Shown here: positions 15,212-23,263 of the stretch, one piece after another
Layout: each line of letters opens with the position of its first letter
How positions within the stretch are numbered: the stretch's first letter is position 1
Assembly: GCA_025936175.1 (NCBI GenBank)
Contig: JAICTV010000020.1
Coordinates: forward strand, 1 to 40,516
Length of the DNA stretch: 40,516 bases
Source of the DNA: Phycisphaerae bacterium
GTDB taxonomy: Bacteria > Planctomycetota > Phycisphaerae > Tepidisphaerales > Tepidisphaeraceae
Reading direction: 5' to 3'
Notes under the pieces: generated by a model
The model's database searches: none
Told to the model about the DNA's origin: nothing
The model's input: the letters and a program-made list of their open reading frames with translations, nothing else
Made by a program: the position numbers and the translations under genes

Positions 15212-17335
15212 ATGTCGCGTGCGCGGGTTGCGGTGGCTTTGGGTGTATTGCTTGGAATCATTTGCGGCGGGTGCACGTCTTCAAAGTCGCCGCGCATCGA
15301 GAAAGATCTGAACTCGGCGGGATGGAAGTTCATCCGGCAGGACGTCGACGAAGCGTCGGCGATCAAGTTTGACGATTCGAAATGGCAGGCGGTGACGCTG
15401 CCGCACACGTGGAACCTGGCCGACGGGAGCGACGGGGGGAACAACTATTATCGCGGGCCGGCATGGTATCGGCTCAAGTTCGCGGTGCCGCAGGGCGATG
15501 CGGGCAAGCTGATGTTCCTGCGCTTCGGCGGGGCGTCGCTCGTGGCGGACGTGTGGGTGAACGGCCGCAAGGTCGGCCAGCACCGCGGCGGGTTCGCGGC
15601 GTTCTGCTACGACGTGACCAGCGCGCTGCGCCCGGGCGAAGAGAACGTCATCGCGGTTCGGGTCGATAATGCGAAGAACGAGGACGTCACGCCGCTCTCG
15701 GGGGATTTCACGATCTTCGGCGGCCTCTATCGCGACGTGAAGCTGCTGACGCTCGATCCGCTGCACATCTCGCCGATGGACGACGCGTCGCCGGGGCTGT
15801 ACCTCAAGGCCGCCAACATCTCCGATGCGTCCGCTGAGGTGCTGGTGACGGCGAAGCTGCGCAACGCGACGGGACGATCGCGCGTTGCACGGGTCGAATT
15901 CAGCGCGCGCGACGCCGGCGGCAATGAAGCCGCTCATGCCTCGGTGATGCAGCCGATTTCACCCGGCGCGATGGCGGACGCCGTCGCGAGCATCAAGATC
16001 CCGCGGCCGCACCTGTGGAACGGACGACCCGATCCGTACCTCTACCACGTGACAGCGGACGTCTACGACGACGAACGATTGACCGATCGCGTCACGCAGC
16101 CGATCGGTTTGCGCGGCTTCAACGCTGATCCGGAGCGCGGTTTCATCCTAAACGGCAAGGCGTACCCGCTGCACGGCGTGAACCGCCATCAGGAAGTGGC
16201 CGGCAAAGGATGGGCGGCAACGCCGCGCGACGTCGATCGCGATTACCGCTTCATCACGGAGCTGGGCTGCACGGTCGTTCGTCTGCCGCACTATCAGCAC
16301 GATGAGTACGAGTACGCGCTGTGCGACAAGCTCGGGCTGGTCGTATGGGCGGAGCTGGCGCAGGTCGATGTCATGGGCAAATCGCCGGAGTATGCCGAGA
16401 ACGCGAAGCAGCAGCTCCGCGAGCTGATCAAGCAGAACTACAACCATCCCTCGATCTGCTTCTGGAGCCTGTGGAACGAAGTTCGCGCCAAGCGAAGCGA
16501 GGGCGTAGACGAAAAGTTGACCCACGAGCTGAACGATTTGGCGCACGAGCTGGATTCCTCGCGGCCGACGGTTGTCGCCGTGGAGCGGCAGGCGAAGGAC
16601 CCGATCAACTGGATCACCGACGTCGCCGCGTTCAACAAATACTTCGGGTGGTACACCGGCGCCGCCGACGAGTGGGGAGCGCGGCTCGATGAGTTTCGCG
16701 CCGCATCGCCCGGCAAGGCGATCGCCGTCAGTGAATACGGCGGGGGCGCGAGCATCCGTCAACACGAGCTGAATCCGACGACGCATCCCAAGCCCGCGGG
16801 CGACTGGCATCCGGAGGAATGGCAGTCGATCGTCCACGAGAAGGCGTACGCCGCGATGAAGGATCGGCCGTGGCTCTGGGGAACATTTCTCTGGTGCATG
16901 TTCGACTTCTCGAGCGACGGCCGGCACGAGGGCGATCACCCCGGCATCAACGATAAGGGCCTGGTCACCTTCGACCGCTCAACCCGCAAGGACGCGTTCT
17001 ACTTTTACAAAGCGAACTGGACGCGCGAGCCGTTCGTTCACCTCTGCGAGACGCGCTTCAACCCGCGCCCGGCCGTCACCGGCGACGTGAAGGTGTATTC
17101 GAATTGCGACAGCGTCGAGCTGTTCGTGGACAAACGTTCACTCGGCAAGCGCGGCGGAGAGAACGGCGTTTTCGTCTGGCAGGACGTGGCGTTTGACGAA
17201 GGCAACGGTCACGTCCGCGCCGTCGGCAGGCGAGGCGGTAAGAACGTCACCGACCAATTCACCTGGAAAGCGGCGACAAACGTCACGACACGGCCGAGGA
17301 GGGAGCCGGCGACAACCCGAGCCGCAATGCAATGA
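15212..17335 (+). CDS. Exported GH2 glycosidase (beta-galactosidase-like)
   Basis: Start chosen at 15212 for a Shine-Dalgarno-rich AAAGGATGAAGGG just upstream and because it begins a signal sequence (MSRARVAVALGVLLGIICGG) with a following Cys, possibly a lipoprotein. The order of domains is GH2: a sugar-binding jelly roll (about residues 25-190, SAGWKFIRQD...LPHTWN), an Ig-like domain (about 195-310), then the TIM barrel with PLHGVNRHQE, SLWNEVRAK (acid/base E423) and AVSEYGGGA (nucleophile E508). An extra beta domain (about 620-690) closes the protein. At 707 residues it is shorter than LacZ and closer to GH2 enzymes of polysaccharide degraders; the exact substrate cannot be read. Convergent with the Uma2 gene. 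Confidence 0.88.
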   Translation: MSRARVAVALGVLLGIICGGCTSSKSPRIEKDLNSAGWKFIRQDVDEASAIKFDDSKWQAVTLPHTWNLADGSDGGNNYYRGPAWYRLKFAVPQGDAGKLMFLRFGGASLVADVWVNGRKVGQHRGGFAAFCYDVTSALRPGEENVIAVRVDNAKNEDVTPLSGDFTIFGGLYRDVKLLTLDPLHISPMDDASPGLYLKAANISDASAEVLVTAKLRNATGRSRVARVEFSARDAGGNEAAHASVMQPISPGAMADAVASIKIPRPHLWNGRPDPYLYHVTADVYDDERLTDRVTQPIGLRGFNADPERGFILNGKAYPLHGVNRHQEVAGKGWAATPRDVDRDYRFITELGCTVVRLPHYQHDEYEYALCDKLGLVVWAELAQVDVMGKSPEYAENAKQQLRELIKQNYNHPSICFWSLWNEVRAKRSEGVDEKLTHELNDLAHELDSSRPTVVAVERQAKDPINWITDVAAFNKYFGWYTGAADEWGARLDEFRAASPGKAIAVSEYGGGASIRQHELNPTTHPKPAGDWHPEEWQSIVHEKAYAAMKDRPWLWGTFLWCMFDFSSDGRHEGDHPGINDKGLVTFDRSTRKDAFYFYKANWTREPFVHLCETRFNPRPAVTGDVKVYSNCDSVELFVDKRSLGKRGGENGVFVWQDVAFDEGNGHVRAVGRRGGKNVTDQFTWKAATNVTTRPRREPATTRAAMQ

Positions 17336-17338
17336 CCG

Positions 17339-17908
17339 TCAGATGCGGAAGAACTCGGCGACCGGGCACTCGAACGCCGGCACGACGTCTTCGCCCGAAA
17401 TGGTTTCGGATTCGGTGAGACGGGTCGATCGGCCCAGCTTCGCCGCTGCCGGCCGGTGAATCGTCACCGTGCGAAGCTCCGGGTTGACCACCCAGATCAG
17501 TCGCACACCCGCCGAAAGGTACTCGAGCACCTTCCGCTCGACTTCGTATGCGAGGTCGCCGGGCGACAGCACTTCAACCGCGAGGTCCGGCGCGATTTTG
17601 GTGTGCCCTTTCGGCGGCTTGTCATCGGGCAGCCGGCCAGAACGGACGAAGGAAACGTCGGGCTTGCGAACTTTCCCCGGCGCGTCCGGAAAACACTGGT
17701 AGCTGCAGTCGGCCCCGCCGACATATCCCATTTTCTTCCCGCGAACGAAGTTCTGAAGAAGCGTCGCGATGACGATGGCAATAACGCTGGATTCCGATCC
17801 CATTTTTCGCTCCACCAGTTCCCCGTCCACCAGCTCGTATGAAACGGCGTCCGGCAGGTCGAGAAACTCTTCCGGCGTGATCTTTCGCTTCTCTGTTGCG
17901 AGCGTCAT
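17339..17908 (-). CDS. Uma2 family (DUF820) putative restriction-like endonuclease
   Basis: A 189-residue PD-(D/E)XK-fold protein of the Uma2 family, common in Cyanobacteria and Planctomycetota and of unproven function. The pattern is ITPEEFLDLPDAVSYELVDGELV, KPDVSFVRSGR, DLAVEVLSPGDLAYEVERKV and LIWVVNPELRTVTIHRP, giving the acidic and lysine residues of the fold. The ATG at 17908 has GAGGTG six bases upstream on its strand; a GTG at 17917 is in frame but overlaps that site. TATACT at 17935-17930 is a plausible -10. Often present in many copies per genome, so it need not relate to its neighbours. Confidence 0.88.
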   Translation of the reverse strand: MTLATEKRKITPEEFLDLPDAVSYELVDGELVERKMGSESSVIAIVIATLLQNFVRGKKMGYVGGADCSYQCFPDAPGKVRKPDVSFVRSGRLPDDKPPKGHTKIAPDLAVEVLSPGDLAYEVERKVLEYLSAGVRLIWVVNPELRTVTIHRPAAAKLGRSTRLTESETISGEDVVPAFECPVAEFFRI

Positions 17909-17929
17909 GACAAACACCTCGGTGCCGTA

Positions 17930-17935
17930 AGTATA
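17930..17935 (-). promoter_or_regulatory. -10 box of the Uma2 gene
   Basis: On the minus strand this reads TGA-TATACT, five of six consensus positions. It leaves about 15 bases of leader including the GAGGTG Shine-Dalgarno. This is a conventional leader, in contrast to the leaderless nadC on the other strand. Confidence 0.45.
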
Positions 17936-17979
17936 TCAGCCGTGCGGAATTCTTTCCCGCCGGCAAGGGGCGAGCGAGA

Positions 17980-17985
17980 TAGAAT
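17980..17985 (+). promoter_or_regulatory. -10 box of nadC, leaderless
   Basis: TAGAAT ends 8 bases before the nadC ATG (17994), the same spacing as at uvrB. No good -35 is visible, and any leader would be about zero to two bases long. Confidence 0.5.
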
Positions 17986-17993
17986 AGGGCACT

Positions 17994-18896
17994 ATGTGTC
18001 CGTTCCCTCCACCGGATGAAATCAAGGACCTGATCCAGCTCGCCAGGCGCGAAGACCTCGGCGCGGCGGCGGGCGACGACGTGACCAGCCGGCTGCTCAT
18101 CGACGAGCAGGCGGTCGGCGTCGGGACGCTGTTGCAGAAGGGCGTCGGCATCGTTTGCGGACTGCCGATCGTCGAGCACGTCTGCCGCGCGTACGACGAG
18201 CGGCTGCGGGTCGAGCAGATCCCCGGGTTCCACATGGAGATCATCGAGGGACGGTTCAGCGACGCCAAGACCACGCCGCTGCTGCGCATCCGCGGCCCGC
18301 TGCGGTCGCTGCTGTCGGCCGAGCGCGTCGTGCTCAACTTTTTGCAGCACATGTCCGGCGTGGCCACGCTGACCAACCGATACGTGAAGCGCTGCGACGG
18401 CACGCGCGCCAGGATCTACGACACGCGCAAGACGACGCCCGGCCTGCGGGCGCTGGATAAATATGCGGTCCGCGCCGGCGGCGGGTTCAATCATCGCGTC
18501 GGCTTGTTCGACGGATTGCTCGCCAAGGACAATCACATCGGGCACGTGCCGCTCAAGGAGTTATCGGGCTTTCTCGCCGGCGTCGTCGCGCGCAGCCGCG
18601 CGGACGACGCGAAACGCATGATCGAGATCGAGGTCGATACGCTCGATCAGCTCCGCGAGGTGCTCAAGGTGGACGGGATCGACATCGTCCTACTCGACAA
18701 CATGGACTGCCCGAAGATGCAGACCGCCGTCGAGATGCGCGACCGCTCGGCAAAAAGGACGGAGCTGGAAGCGTCGGGCGGCGTGACATTAGAGACGGTC
18801 CGCTCGATCGCGTTGACCGGCGTGGAGCGCATCGCCGTCGGCGCGATCACCCATTCGGCGCCGGCGCTCGATATCGGACTCGACATCGAGACGTAG
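17994..18896 (+). CDS. nadC: Nicotinate-nucleotide pyrophosphorylase (carboxylating)
   Basis: Quinolinate phosphoribosyltransferase of de novo NAD synthesis: quinolinate plus PRPP gives nicotinate mononucleotide and CO2. Motifs are REDLGAAAGDDVTSRL, ERVVLNFLQHMSGVAT, the substrate-binding TRKTTPGLRALDKYAV, RAGGGFNHRVGLFDGLLAKD, IEIEVDTLDQL, IVLLDNM and the C-terminal EASGGVTLETVRSIA and AVGAITHSAPALDIGL. The length of 300 residues is normal. NadA and NadB are not in the window. It stands alone, divergent from Uma2, followed by the 608-base non-coding region. Confidence 0.96.
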   Translation: MCPFPPPDEIKDLIQLARREDLGAAAGDDVTSRLLIDEQAVGVGTLLQKGVGIVCGLPIVEHVCRAYDERLRVEQIPGFHMEIIEGRFSDAKTTPLLRIRGPLRSLLSAERVVLNFLQHMSGVATLTNRYVKRCDGTRARIYDTRKTTPGLRALDKYAVRAGGGFNHRVGLFDGLLAKDNHIGHVPLKELSGFLAGVVARSRADDAKRMIEIEVDTLDQLREVLKVDGIDIVLLDNMDCPKMQTAVEMRDRSAKRTELEASGGVTLETVRSIALTGVERIAVGAITHSAPALDIGLDIET

Positions 18897-18898
18897 AA

Positions 18899-19158
18899 CT
18901 ATCGGACGCACAATCCGCACGTCTTTCCAGCGGTGATTTGACGCTGGGGAGGCTGAATCGTACATCCCGGTTGTCCGCCCTGGTGACGCGGGGCGGGCGA
19001 CAGAGTGATCCGGTGACAAGGGCTAAGCCGCGGTAACGCGGCGCCGTCGAAGCGCGCGGGAGGATTTATCCCTCCCGGACGTTTCGGCGGCTCATCGGGT
19101 GGACGACTGCTTCGTGTCCGCCCGGGTGATGCGCAAAGCGCCGGTCCGATAGCGATCG
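18899..19158 (+). ncRNA. Candidate structured RNA or leader with a chain of hairpins
   Basis: No coding frame fits here. Seven GC-rich hairpins follow each other: 18927-18947 (CCAGCG/CGCTGG), 18973-18998 (8 bp), 19027-19042 (GCCGCG-GTAA-CGCGGC, a GNRA loop), 19057-19077 (CGGGAGG/CCTCCCG), 19096-19124 (9 bp, CGGGTGGAC/GTCCGCCCG), 19131-19141 (GCGC-AAA-GCGC) and 19147-19158. CTATCGGAC at 18899 could also close the region with GTCCGATAG at 19144-19152. I find no match to RNase P RNA, tmRNA, 6S or SRP RNA. The strand is assumed from the downstream pilin gene. In GC-rich DNA some hairpins occur by chance, so confidence is modest. Confidence 0.4.
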
Positions 19159-19414
19159 CAGGTACCGCGGTCGGAAGAATCGGATCGAGGCGTTGCCGAA
19201 AGGATGCTCAAAGCGCGAATTGCCGCGAGGCAGGTCGTGTCAGGCAAGTCTTATCGGTCGATCCCTGTCTGAATCCAGTTTGCGCGGTCCGGAGAGATCG
19301 CGTGACGTGTGACGAATTGGGCGCTTGCGCTCAAGTCGGCTACTTCGCGCGACGATACCGGAAACGTGGTCTGGTGGTGGTCCTCGGCGGTTTTGCCGGG
19401 CATCCGCCGTCACA

Positions 19415-19474
19415 TGTGGCACGAGCGTGTGCTCGTGCGAGTTGAATAGGCCGGGCGATGTTGCTCGTGCCACA
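19415..19474. repeat. Palindromic repeat, family A, upstream of the pilin gene
   Basis: Perfect 12-base arms TGTGGCACGAGC (19415-19426) and GCTCGTGCCACA (19463-19474), with an inner GCACGAGC-GTGT-GCTCGTGC hairpin. It lies 30 bases before the pilin start codon, so it would be in the 5' leader of that mRNA if transcription starts upstream. Confidence 0.85.
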
Positions 19475-19504
19475 CAGGAACCGGTTTCTTACAGGAGTTC
19501 TGCC

Positions 19505-20020
19505 ATGACCGTCCGTCGTACTACGCGTAAGGGTGGCTTCACCCTCGTCGAAATTTTGATCGTCGTGATCATCCTGGGCATCTTGGCCGCGATCGTGATC
19601 CCGCAGTTCACCAGCGCCAGCCAGGACGCCCGCCGCAACAGCTTGACCAGCCAGCTTCAGACCCTCCGGTCGCAGATCGAGCTGTACAAGCTGCAGCACC
19701 TGGACACCATCCCGACCGGCCTTGCCGCCAGCACGACCGACTGGTCGCAGTTCATCGGCAAGACCGACCAGACCGGCGCCACCGGCACCACGACTGCGTA
19801 TCCGTTCGGCCCGTACATGCAGGCGGTTCCCTCGAACCCCCTCAACGGCCTGAGCGACTGCAAGGTCGTGACTGCTGACCCGACGGCTGTCGTCGGCGCG
19901 GGCCAGACCGGCAAGGGCTTCGTGTTCAACAGCACGAACGGCAAGATCTGGGGCACCTCGGCCAAGCAGGCCAACATCTTCGACGAGGCCAGCCCGACCT
20001 CGACGAACAACGACAACTAA
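19505..20020 (+). CDS. GspG/type IV pilin-like major (pseudo)pilin 1
   Basis: A 171-residue prepilin with a short basic leader (MTVRRTTRKGG) cleaved before FTLVEILIVVIILGILAAIV, the canonical class III signal with Phe+1 and Glu+5. A long N-terminal helix follows (to about residue 75), then a globular domain with FGPYMQAVPSNPLNG, a pattern seen in GspG-like proteins of Planctomycetes. AGGAG seven bases upstream fixes the ATG at 19505; the longer frame to 19325 is not needed. A strong terminator follows, so this gene is probably transcribed alone and at high level, as expected for the major subunit. The processing peptidase is not encoded nearby. Confidence 0.92.
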   Translation: MTVRRTTRKGGFTLVEILIVVIILGILAAIVIPQFTSASQDARRNSLTSQLQTLRSQIELYKLQHLDTIPTGLAASTTDWSQFIGKTDQTGATGTTTAYPFGPYMQAVPSNPLNGLSDCKVVTADPTAVVGAGQTGKGFVFNSTNGKIWGTSAKQANIFDEASPTSTNNDN

Positions 20021-20059
20021 TGTTTGTCGCTGTGAGAGGGTCACAAGTTTGACCAAAAC

Positions 20060-20095
20060 CGGCCGGCGGGGTCGTCTCCCGCCGGCCGATTTTTT
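20060..20095 (+). terminator. Strong terminator after pilin 1
   Basis: An 11-bp GC stem (CGGCCGGCGGG, 20060-20070, with CCCGCCGGCCG, 20078-20088) and a 7-base loop are followed by ATTTTTTC. It separates pilin 1 from the rest of the locus. Confidence 0.92.
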
Positions 20096-20206
20096 CAGGG
20101 GAATCGGCTCAAATTGCGATCCCTTGATGTTAAGCGGCGCTCGAATCAGACCGACGTAAAACAAGGGTCTATGCATCAGATGCAGCGATTCGCGCAAGGT
20201 TAGAAG

Positions 20207-20764
20207 ATGTACAGCCGCGGCAGACACAAACTCCCCTCTCCGCCCGGGCTCATCCCCGGCCGCCGCGCCGGTGGCTTCACGCTCATCGAAATCCTGATCG
20301 TGGTGGTGATCCTGGGGATCCTGGCGACGATCGTCATCCCGCAGTTCTCCACTGCATCGACCAACGCCAAGGAAAACACGCTCAAGGACGAGCTGCGTTA
20401 CCTGCGCACGCAGATCGTGGTGTACAAGGCGCAGCATCACGACGTCCCGCCTGGCTATCCGGGCGGCGACAACAGCGTCGCCGCCACCGCCGCCGACTTC
20501 GTCGCACAATTGACCAAGCCGACCAACGAGTTCGGCGTCACCAACGCCGCCGCCACCCCCGTCTTCAAATACGGTCCCTATCTGAGCGCCATGCCGTCGA
20601 ACCCGCTGAGCCGGCTGAACGGCGTCTGGATCGTCGCCGACACCGAGGCGATTCCGGATCCCACCGGAACGGACTACGGCTGGATCTACAAGCCGATCAC
20701 CGGCGAGATCATCGCCAACTCCACCGGAGGCGACGCCAGTGGAACGCCGTACAAGAATTACTAA
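20207..20764 (+). CDS. GspG-like (pseudo)pilin 2
   Basis: A 185-residue prepilin with a leader of about 23 residues ending RRAGG, then FTLIEILIVVVILGILATIV. The helix and the start of the globular domain closely parallel pilin 1 (VIPQFSTASTNAKENTLKDE and YGPYLSAMPSNPLS), so the two are paralogues. The longer leader and the position at the head of the minor-pilin cassette suggest a GspG-type scaffold or a second major subunit. AAGG lies about 8 bases upstream of the ATG. Its last 26 bases overlap the next gene. Which paralogue forms the fibre body cannot be told from sequence. Confidence 0.9.
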   Translation: MYSRGRHKLPSPPGLIPGRRAGGFTLIEILIVVVILGILATIVIPQFSTASTNAKENTLKDELRYLRTQIVVYKAQHHDVPPGYPGGDNSVAATAADFVAQLTKPTNEFGVTNAAATPVFKYGPYLSAMPSNPLSRLNGVWIVADTEAIPDPTGTDYGWIYKPITGEIIANSTGGDASGTPYKNY

Positions 20765-21311
20765 CGCGCGGCGCGCGGCCCGACGGCGGCGGCCGAGTGT
20801 GGCGTGGCGCCGCGGGTTCACGCTCGCGGAGGCGATGATCGCGTCGGTCGTGCTGGCGATTGCCGTCGTGGGGATCAGCAGCGTTCTCGCGGCGTCGTAC
20901 AAGCAGTCGTCGGTGCGCGGCAACACGTCGACCGCCCTGGCGCTGGCGCAGCAGCTCATGGAGGAGATCTCCTCGAGGCCGATGAGCGTTGCGGCGGGGC
21001 AAACCGATCAGCCGGGATGGTCCACCGGACACACCGACCGCACGCAGTACGACACGATCGGCGACTACAACGGCTACACCGACACCAGCGGCGCCGTCGC
21101 CGCCGACGGCGCGACCTTCGACCTCGGCAACGGCGATGCGTACACGCGCACGGTGAGCGTGCAGTCCAACGCGCTGCCTTCGGGCTTTAGCGGGACGGCG
21201 AGCGATTTTGTCCTCGTCACCGTCACCGTCTCCATGCCGCACAGTCAGTCGCTCTCGATCTCGCAACTGTTCACGCGGACGAACCTGATGAGGTACCGCA
21301 AAGATGGTTAG
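20739..21311 (+). CDS. Minor prepilin, PilV/GspI-like
   Basis: Starts at a GTG with GGAGG (20726-20730) eight bases upstream, inside the end of pilin 2. It has a very basic leader (ARRAARRRRPSVAWRRG), then FTLAEAMIASVVLAIAVVGI. Ala at +4 with Glu at +5 and the VVLAIAVVGI core are typical of PilV/GspI/ComGE minor pilins. The globular part is Gly/Thr/Asp rich and ends near RTNLMRYRKDG. At 190 residues the size is normal. Minor pilins of this type prime assembly at the fibre tip. It overlaps the next gene by 8 bases, so translation is coupled. Confidence 0.88.
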   Translation: MERRTRITNARRAARRRRPSVAWRRGFTLAEAMIASVVLAIAVVGISSVLAASYKQSSVRGNTSTALALAQQLMEEISSRPMSVAAGQTDQPGWSTGHTDRTQYDTIGDYNGYTDTSGAVAADGATFDLGNGDAYTRTVSVQSNALPSGFSGTASDFVLVTVTVSMPHSQSLSISQLFTRTNLMRYRKDG

Positions 21312-21981
21312 CCGCCCGTTCCATCTTCACGCCGCGCCGCGCGGGTTCACGCTCGTCGAGCTGATCCTCGGGATGCTCGTCACCACGCTGGTGATGGGGA
21401 CGATCGCCGCGTTCATGTCGGCGGTGGGGCGCGGCTGGACCGCCAGCGACTCGACACAGGCGTCCACCAACATCACCGCGCAGGCGCACCTTCGCATGCA
21501 GCGGATGCTGCGGCAGGCGCGGCAGATCGGCGCCGTCCGCACCGGCGCGCTCGACGGCTCCGCCACCAGCAACGCCGCCGTCCTCTACTGGAAAGGCGAT
21601 GCCAACCTCGACAACCAGATCCAGTTCTCCGAGCTGGCGCTGCTCGAATATCACCCGTCAGCCGATCCGAAGGACGCGCTGACGCTGCGGCTCTACCAGG
21701 CGGTGCTGCCCAGCGGTACGCCCGACACCACCATCACCGACGACAACGAGATCTTCACCGACGCGGAGATCGACACCTTCCGCAACCTCTCGTACGTGAA
21801 CAACACGTACACGGTGGTCGCGCGCAAGGTGAATGGCGTGGAGTTTCACAAGAACGATTCGACCAGCCTCCCGCGGCCGACGCTGGACTATCTCATCGTC
21901 TTTCCTTCGGGCGAAACGGAGTTCGGCACGGTGTCTCCGCGCGGCGTGAACGTCTTACCTGCGGGGCATCCCAATGGTTAA
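21304..21981 (+). CDS. Minor prepilin, PilW/GspJ-like
   Basis: A 225-residue prepilin with leader MVSRPFHLHAAPRG, then FTLVELILGMLVTTLVMGTI. GspJ/PilW-type proteins are the larger tip pseudopilins, and the size, the position after a GspI-like gene and the ARQIGAVRTG segment fit. The start is the ATGGTTAG overlap, where the last codon and stop of the upstream gene share bases with the start. The next gene begins with the same kind of 8-base overlap. No cysteines or calcium motif are obvious. Confidence 0.87.
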   Translation: MVSRPFHLHAAPRGFTLVELILGMLVTTLVMGTIAAFMSAVGRGWTASDSTQASTNITAQAHLRMQRMLRQARQIGAVRTGALDGSATSNAAVLYWKGDANLDNQIQFSELALLEYHPSADPKDALTLRLYQAVLPSGTPDTTITDDNEIFTDAEIDTFRNLSYVNNTYTVVARKVNGVEFHKNDSTSLPRPTLDYLIVFPSGETEFGTVSPRGVNVLPAGHPNG

Positions 21982-23224
21982 GCGCGCGACCATCCTCCGC
22001 GCCGCGGGCCGCCGTCGTCATCGCGGCCTGGCGCTCATCCTCGTCGTCGCGGTAATCGCGCTGGCGAGCGTGCTGGGTTACGCGATGCTGAGCGGCGCGA
22101 CATTGCAGAACCGCGCCGGCGCGAACCAGGCGAGACTCATGCAGGCCGATTATCTCGCCGAATCGGGCCTGAACATCGCGATGTACTATCTCCAGAATCC
22201 CGACAAGGCGCCGGGTTATCCGAACTTCGGCGGCGTGGGATACTGGGGCGGGACCGGCGGCGACAGCGCGGTCAGCTCCGCCGTCGCCGGCACCACCAAC
22301 GTCACCGTCACCCGCGACGCCAGCGATCAGTGGACCTACGAGATCGTCGCCGTCGGCAAGGCCGGCGCCAACGCCGACACGAAAGTGACCCGCTCGACCG
22401 GCGCGCGGGTCTACGTCCGCAACCAATACAGCGTGAAGCACGCCGGCGCGTTCAACGGCAACTCGACGATCGGCGCGTACATGACCTTCAACGGCGACCT
22501 CTGGTCGTCGAAGAACCTGGGGATCAAGACGGGCGTGCTGCCGTTGCCGGTCGTCACCGGCGTCGGGTACACGTCTTCGCCGCTGGTCGGCGTGGGCTTC
22601 ACCTCGCCGAGCGGCGGGTGGGGCGTGCCCAACAACAGCCTCAACCCCGCTCCGAGCAGCACCGATCTGAATCTCTACAAGACGTACTGGTACAACGATG
22701 TGCAGTACACGTGCGACAGCGGGGCGGCGGCAACGCTCACGGGGGTCACGCTCGGCACCTCGGCCGCGAACCCCGCCGGCATCTGGTACTACAAGCCCGG
22801 CGGAACGCTCAACATCACCGGCAACGTCACCATCAACGGCACGCTCGTCGTGGAGGGCGGACTGAAGATCCAGGCGACCGGCGCGACGATCACCATCATT
22901 CCCAAGAGCGGGTTCCCCGCGCTCATTGTGACTGACACGCTCGAGATTCAGCACCAGAAGAACAAGCTGATCTGCAACGGCGTGACGTACGTCGGCAACC
23001 AGCTCAAGTCCGGCGGGACCACGCCGCTCCTGCCCGCCAACTACAGCACCTTCACCGTCAACGGCGCGCTGCTGATGGGCAATACCGCCGGCGGGTTTAT
23101 CAACGGCTATAACGTCTACACGAGCGTCACTTACGATTCGAGCAAGGCGCTCGCCCCCGACATTACGTCAACCGCGCAACACGTCCCCAAAGGCGTGAGC
23201 GTCCTCCGCTGGGGGCTGCCGTAA
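21974..23224 (+). CDS. PilX/GspK-like minor pilin with large C-terminal domain
   Basis: A 416-residue protein with a basic start, then LALILVVAVIALASVLGYAM and the PilX-type pattern ARLMQADYLAESGLNIAMYY. It lacks the Glu+5 prepilin consensus, as GspK/PilX relatives often do. Residues about 150-416 form a Gly/Thr/Asn-rich beta domain (TLNITGNVTINGTLVVEGGL), reminiscent of polymer-forming or beta-helix adhesin-type proteins. As the last of the minor-pilin cassette it probably caps the fibre, and the large domain would then be exposed at the tip. It overlaps the previous gene by 8 bases. Confidence 0.82.
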   Translation: MVKRATILRAAGRRRHRGLALILVVAVIALASVLGYAMLSGATLQNRAGANQARLMQADYLAESGLNIAMYYLQNPDKAPGYPNFGGVGYWGGTGGDSAVSSAVAGTTNVTVTRDASDQWTYEIVAVGKAGANADTKVTRSTGARVYVRNQYSVKHAGAFNGNSTIGAYMTFNGDLWSSKNLGIKTGVLPLPVVTGVGYTSSPLVGVGFTSPSGGWGVPNNSLNPAPSSTDLNLYKTYWYNDVQYTCDSGAAATLTGVTLGTSAANPAGIWYYKPGGTLNITGNVTINGTLVVEGGLKIQATGATITIIPKSGFPALIVTDTLEIQHQKNKLICNGVTYVGNQLKSGGTTPLLPANYSTFTVNGALLMGNTAGGFINGYNVYTSVTYDSSKALAPDITSTAQHVPKGVSVLRWGLP

Positions 23225-23263
23225 CGATTGAGTCCCATAACCTCTTTTGAAAGGAGAACTGTC

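Larger units (their letters stand above)
18897..19504. other. Long non-coding region before the pilin locus
   Basis: 608 bases between nadC and the first pilin gene. The left part is the hairpin chain described separately. The middle (about 19160-19400) has no gene I can support; it contains GATGCTCAAAGCGC, which repeats GATGCGCAAAGCGC of 19128. The right end holds the family A repeat at 19415-19474 and the Shine-Dalgarno AGGAG (19493-19497) of the pilin gene. A promoter for the pilin should lie here, but no box is convincing. Confidence 0.6.

Noticed and set aside
18973-19158. c-di-GMP (GEMM) riboswitch before the pilin gene
   Set aside because: GCAAAGC and GGTACCG-like pieces recall the GEMM-I core, but the GGGCAAACC segment, the GAAA loop and the correct spacing are missing. 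I report only a structured region of unknown type.
18899-19300. RNase P RNA or tmRNA
   Set aside because: CTTATCGGTCGATC near 19250 recalls the end of RNase P RNA, but the conserved GAGGAAAGTCC and ACAGAA blocks are absent on both strands. No tmRNA start or tRNA-like end is present.
19325-19504. N-terminal extension of pilin 1 to 19325
   Set aside because: It runs through a palindromic repeat and would give a 70-residue prepilin leader. The ATG at 19505 has a perfect AGGAG and yields a normal short leader.
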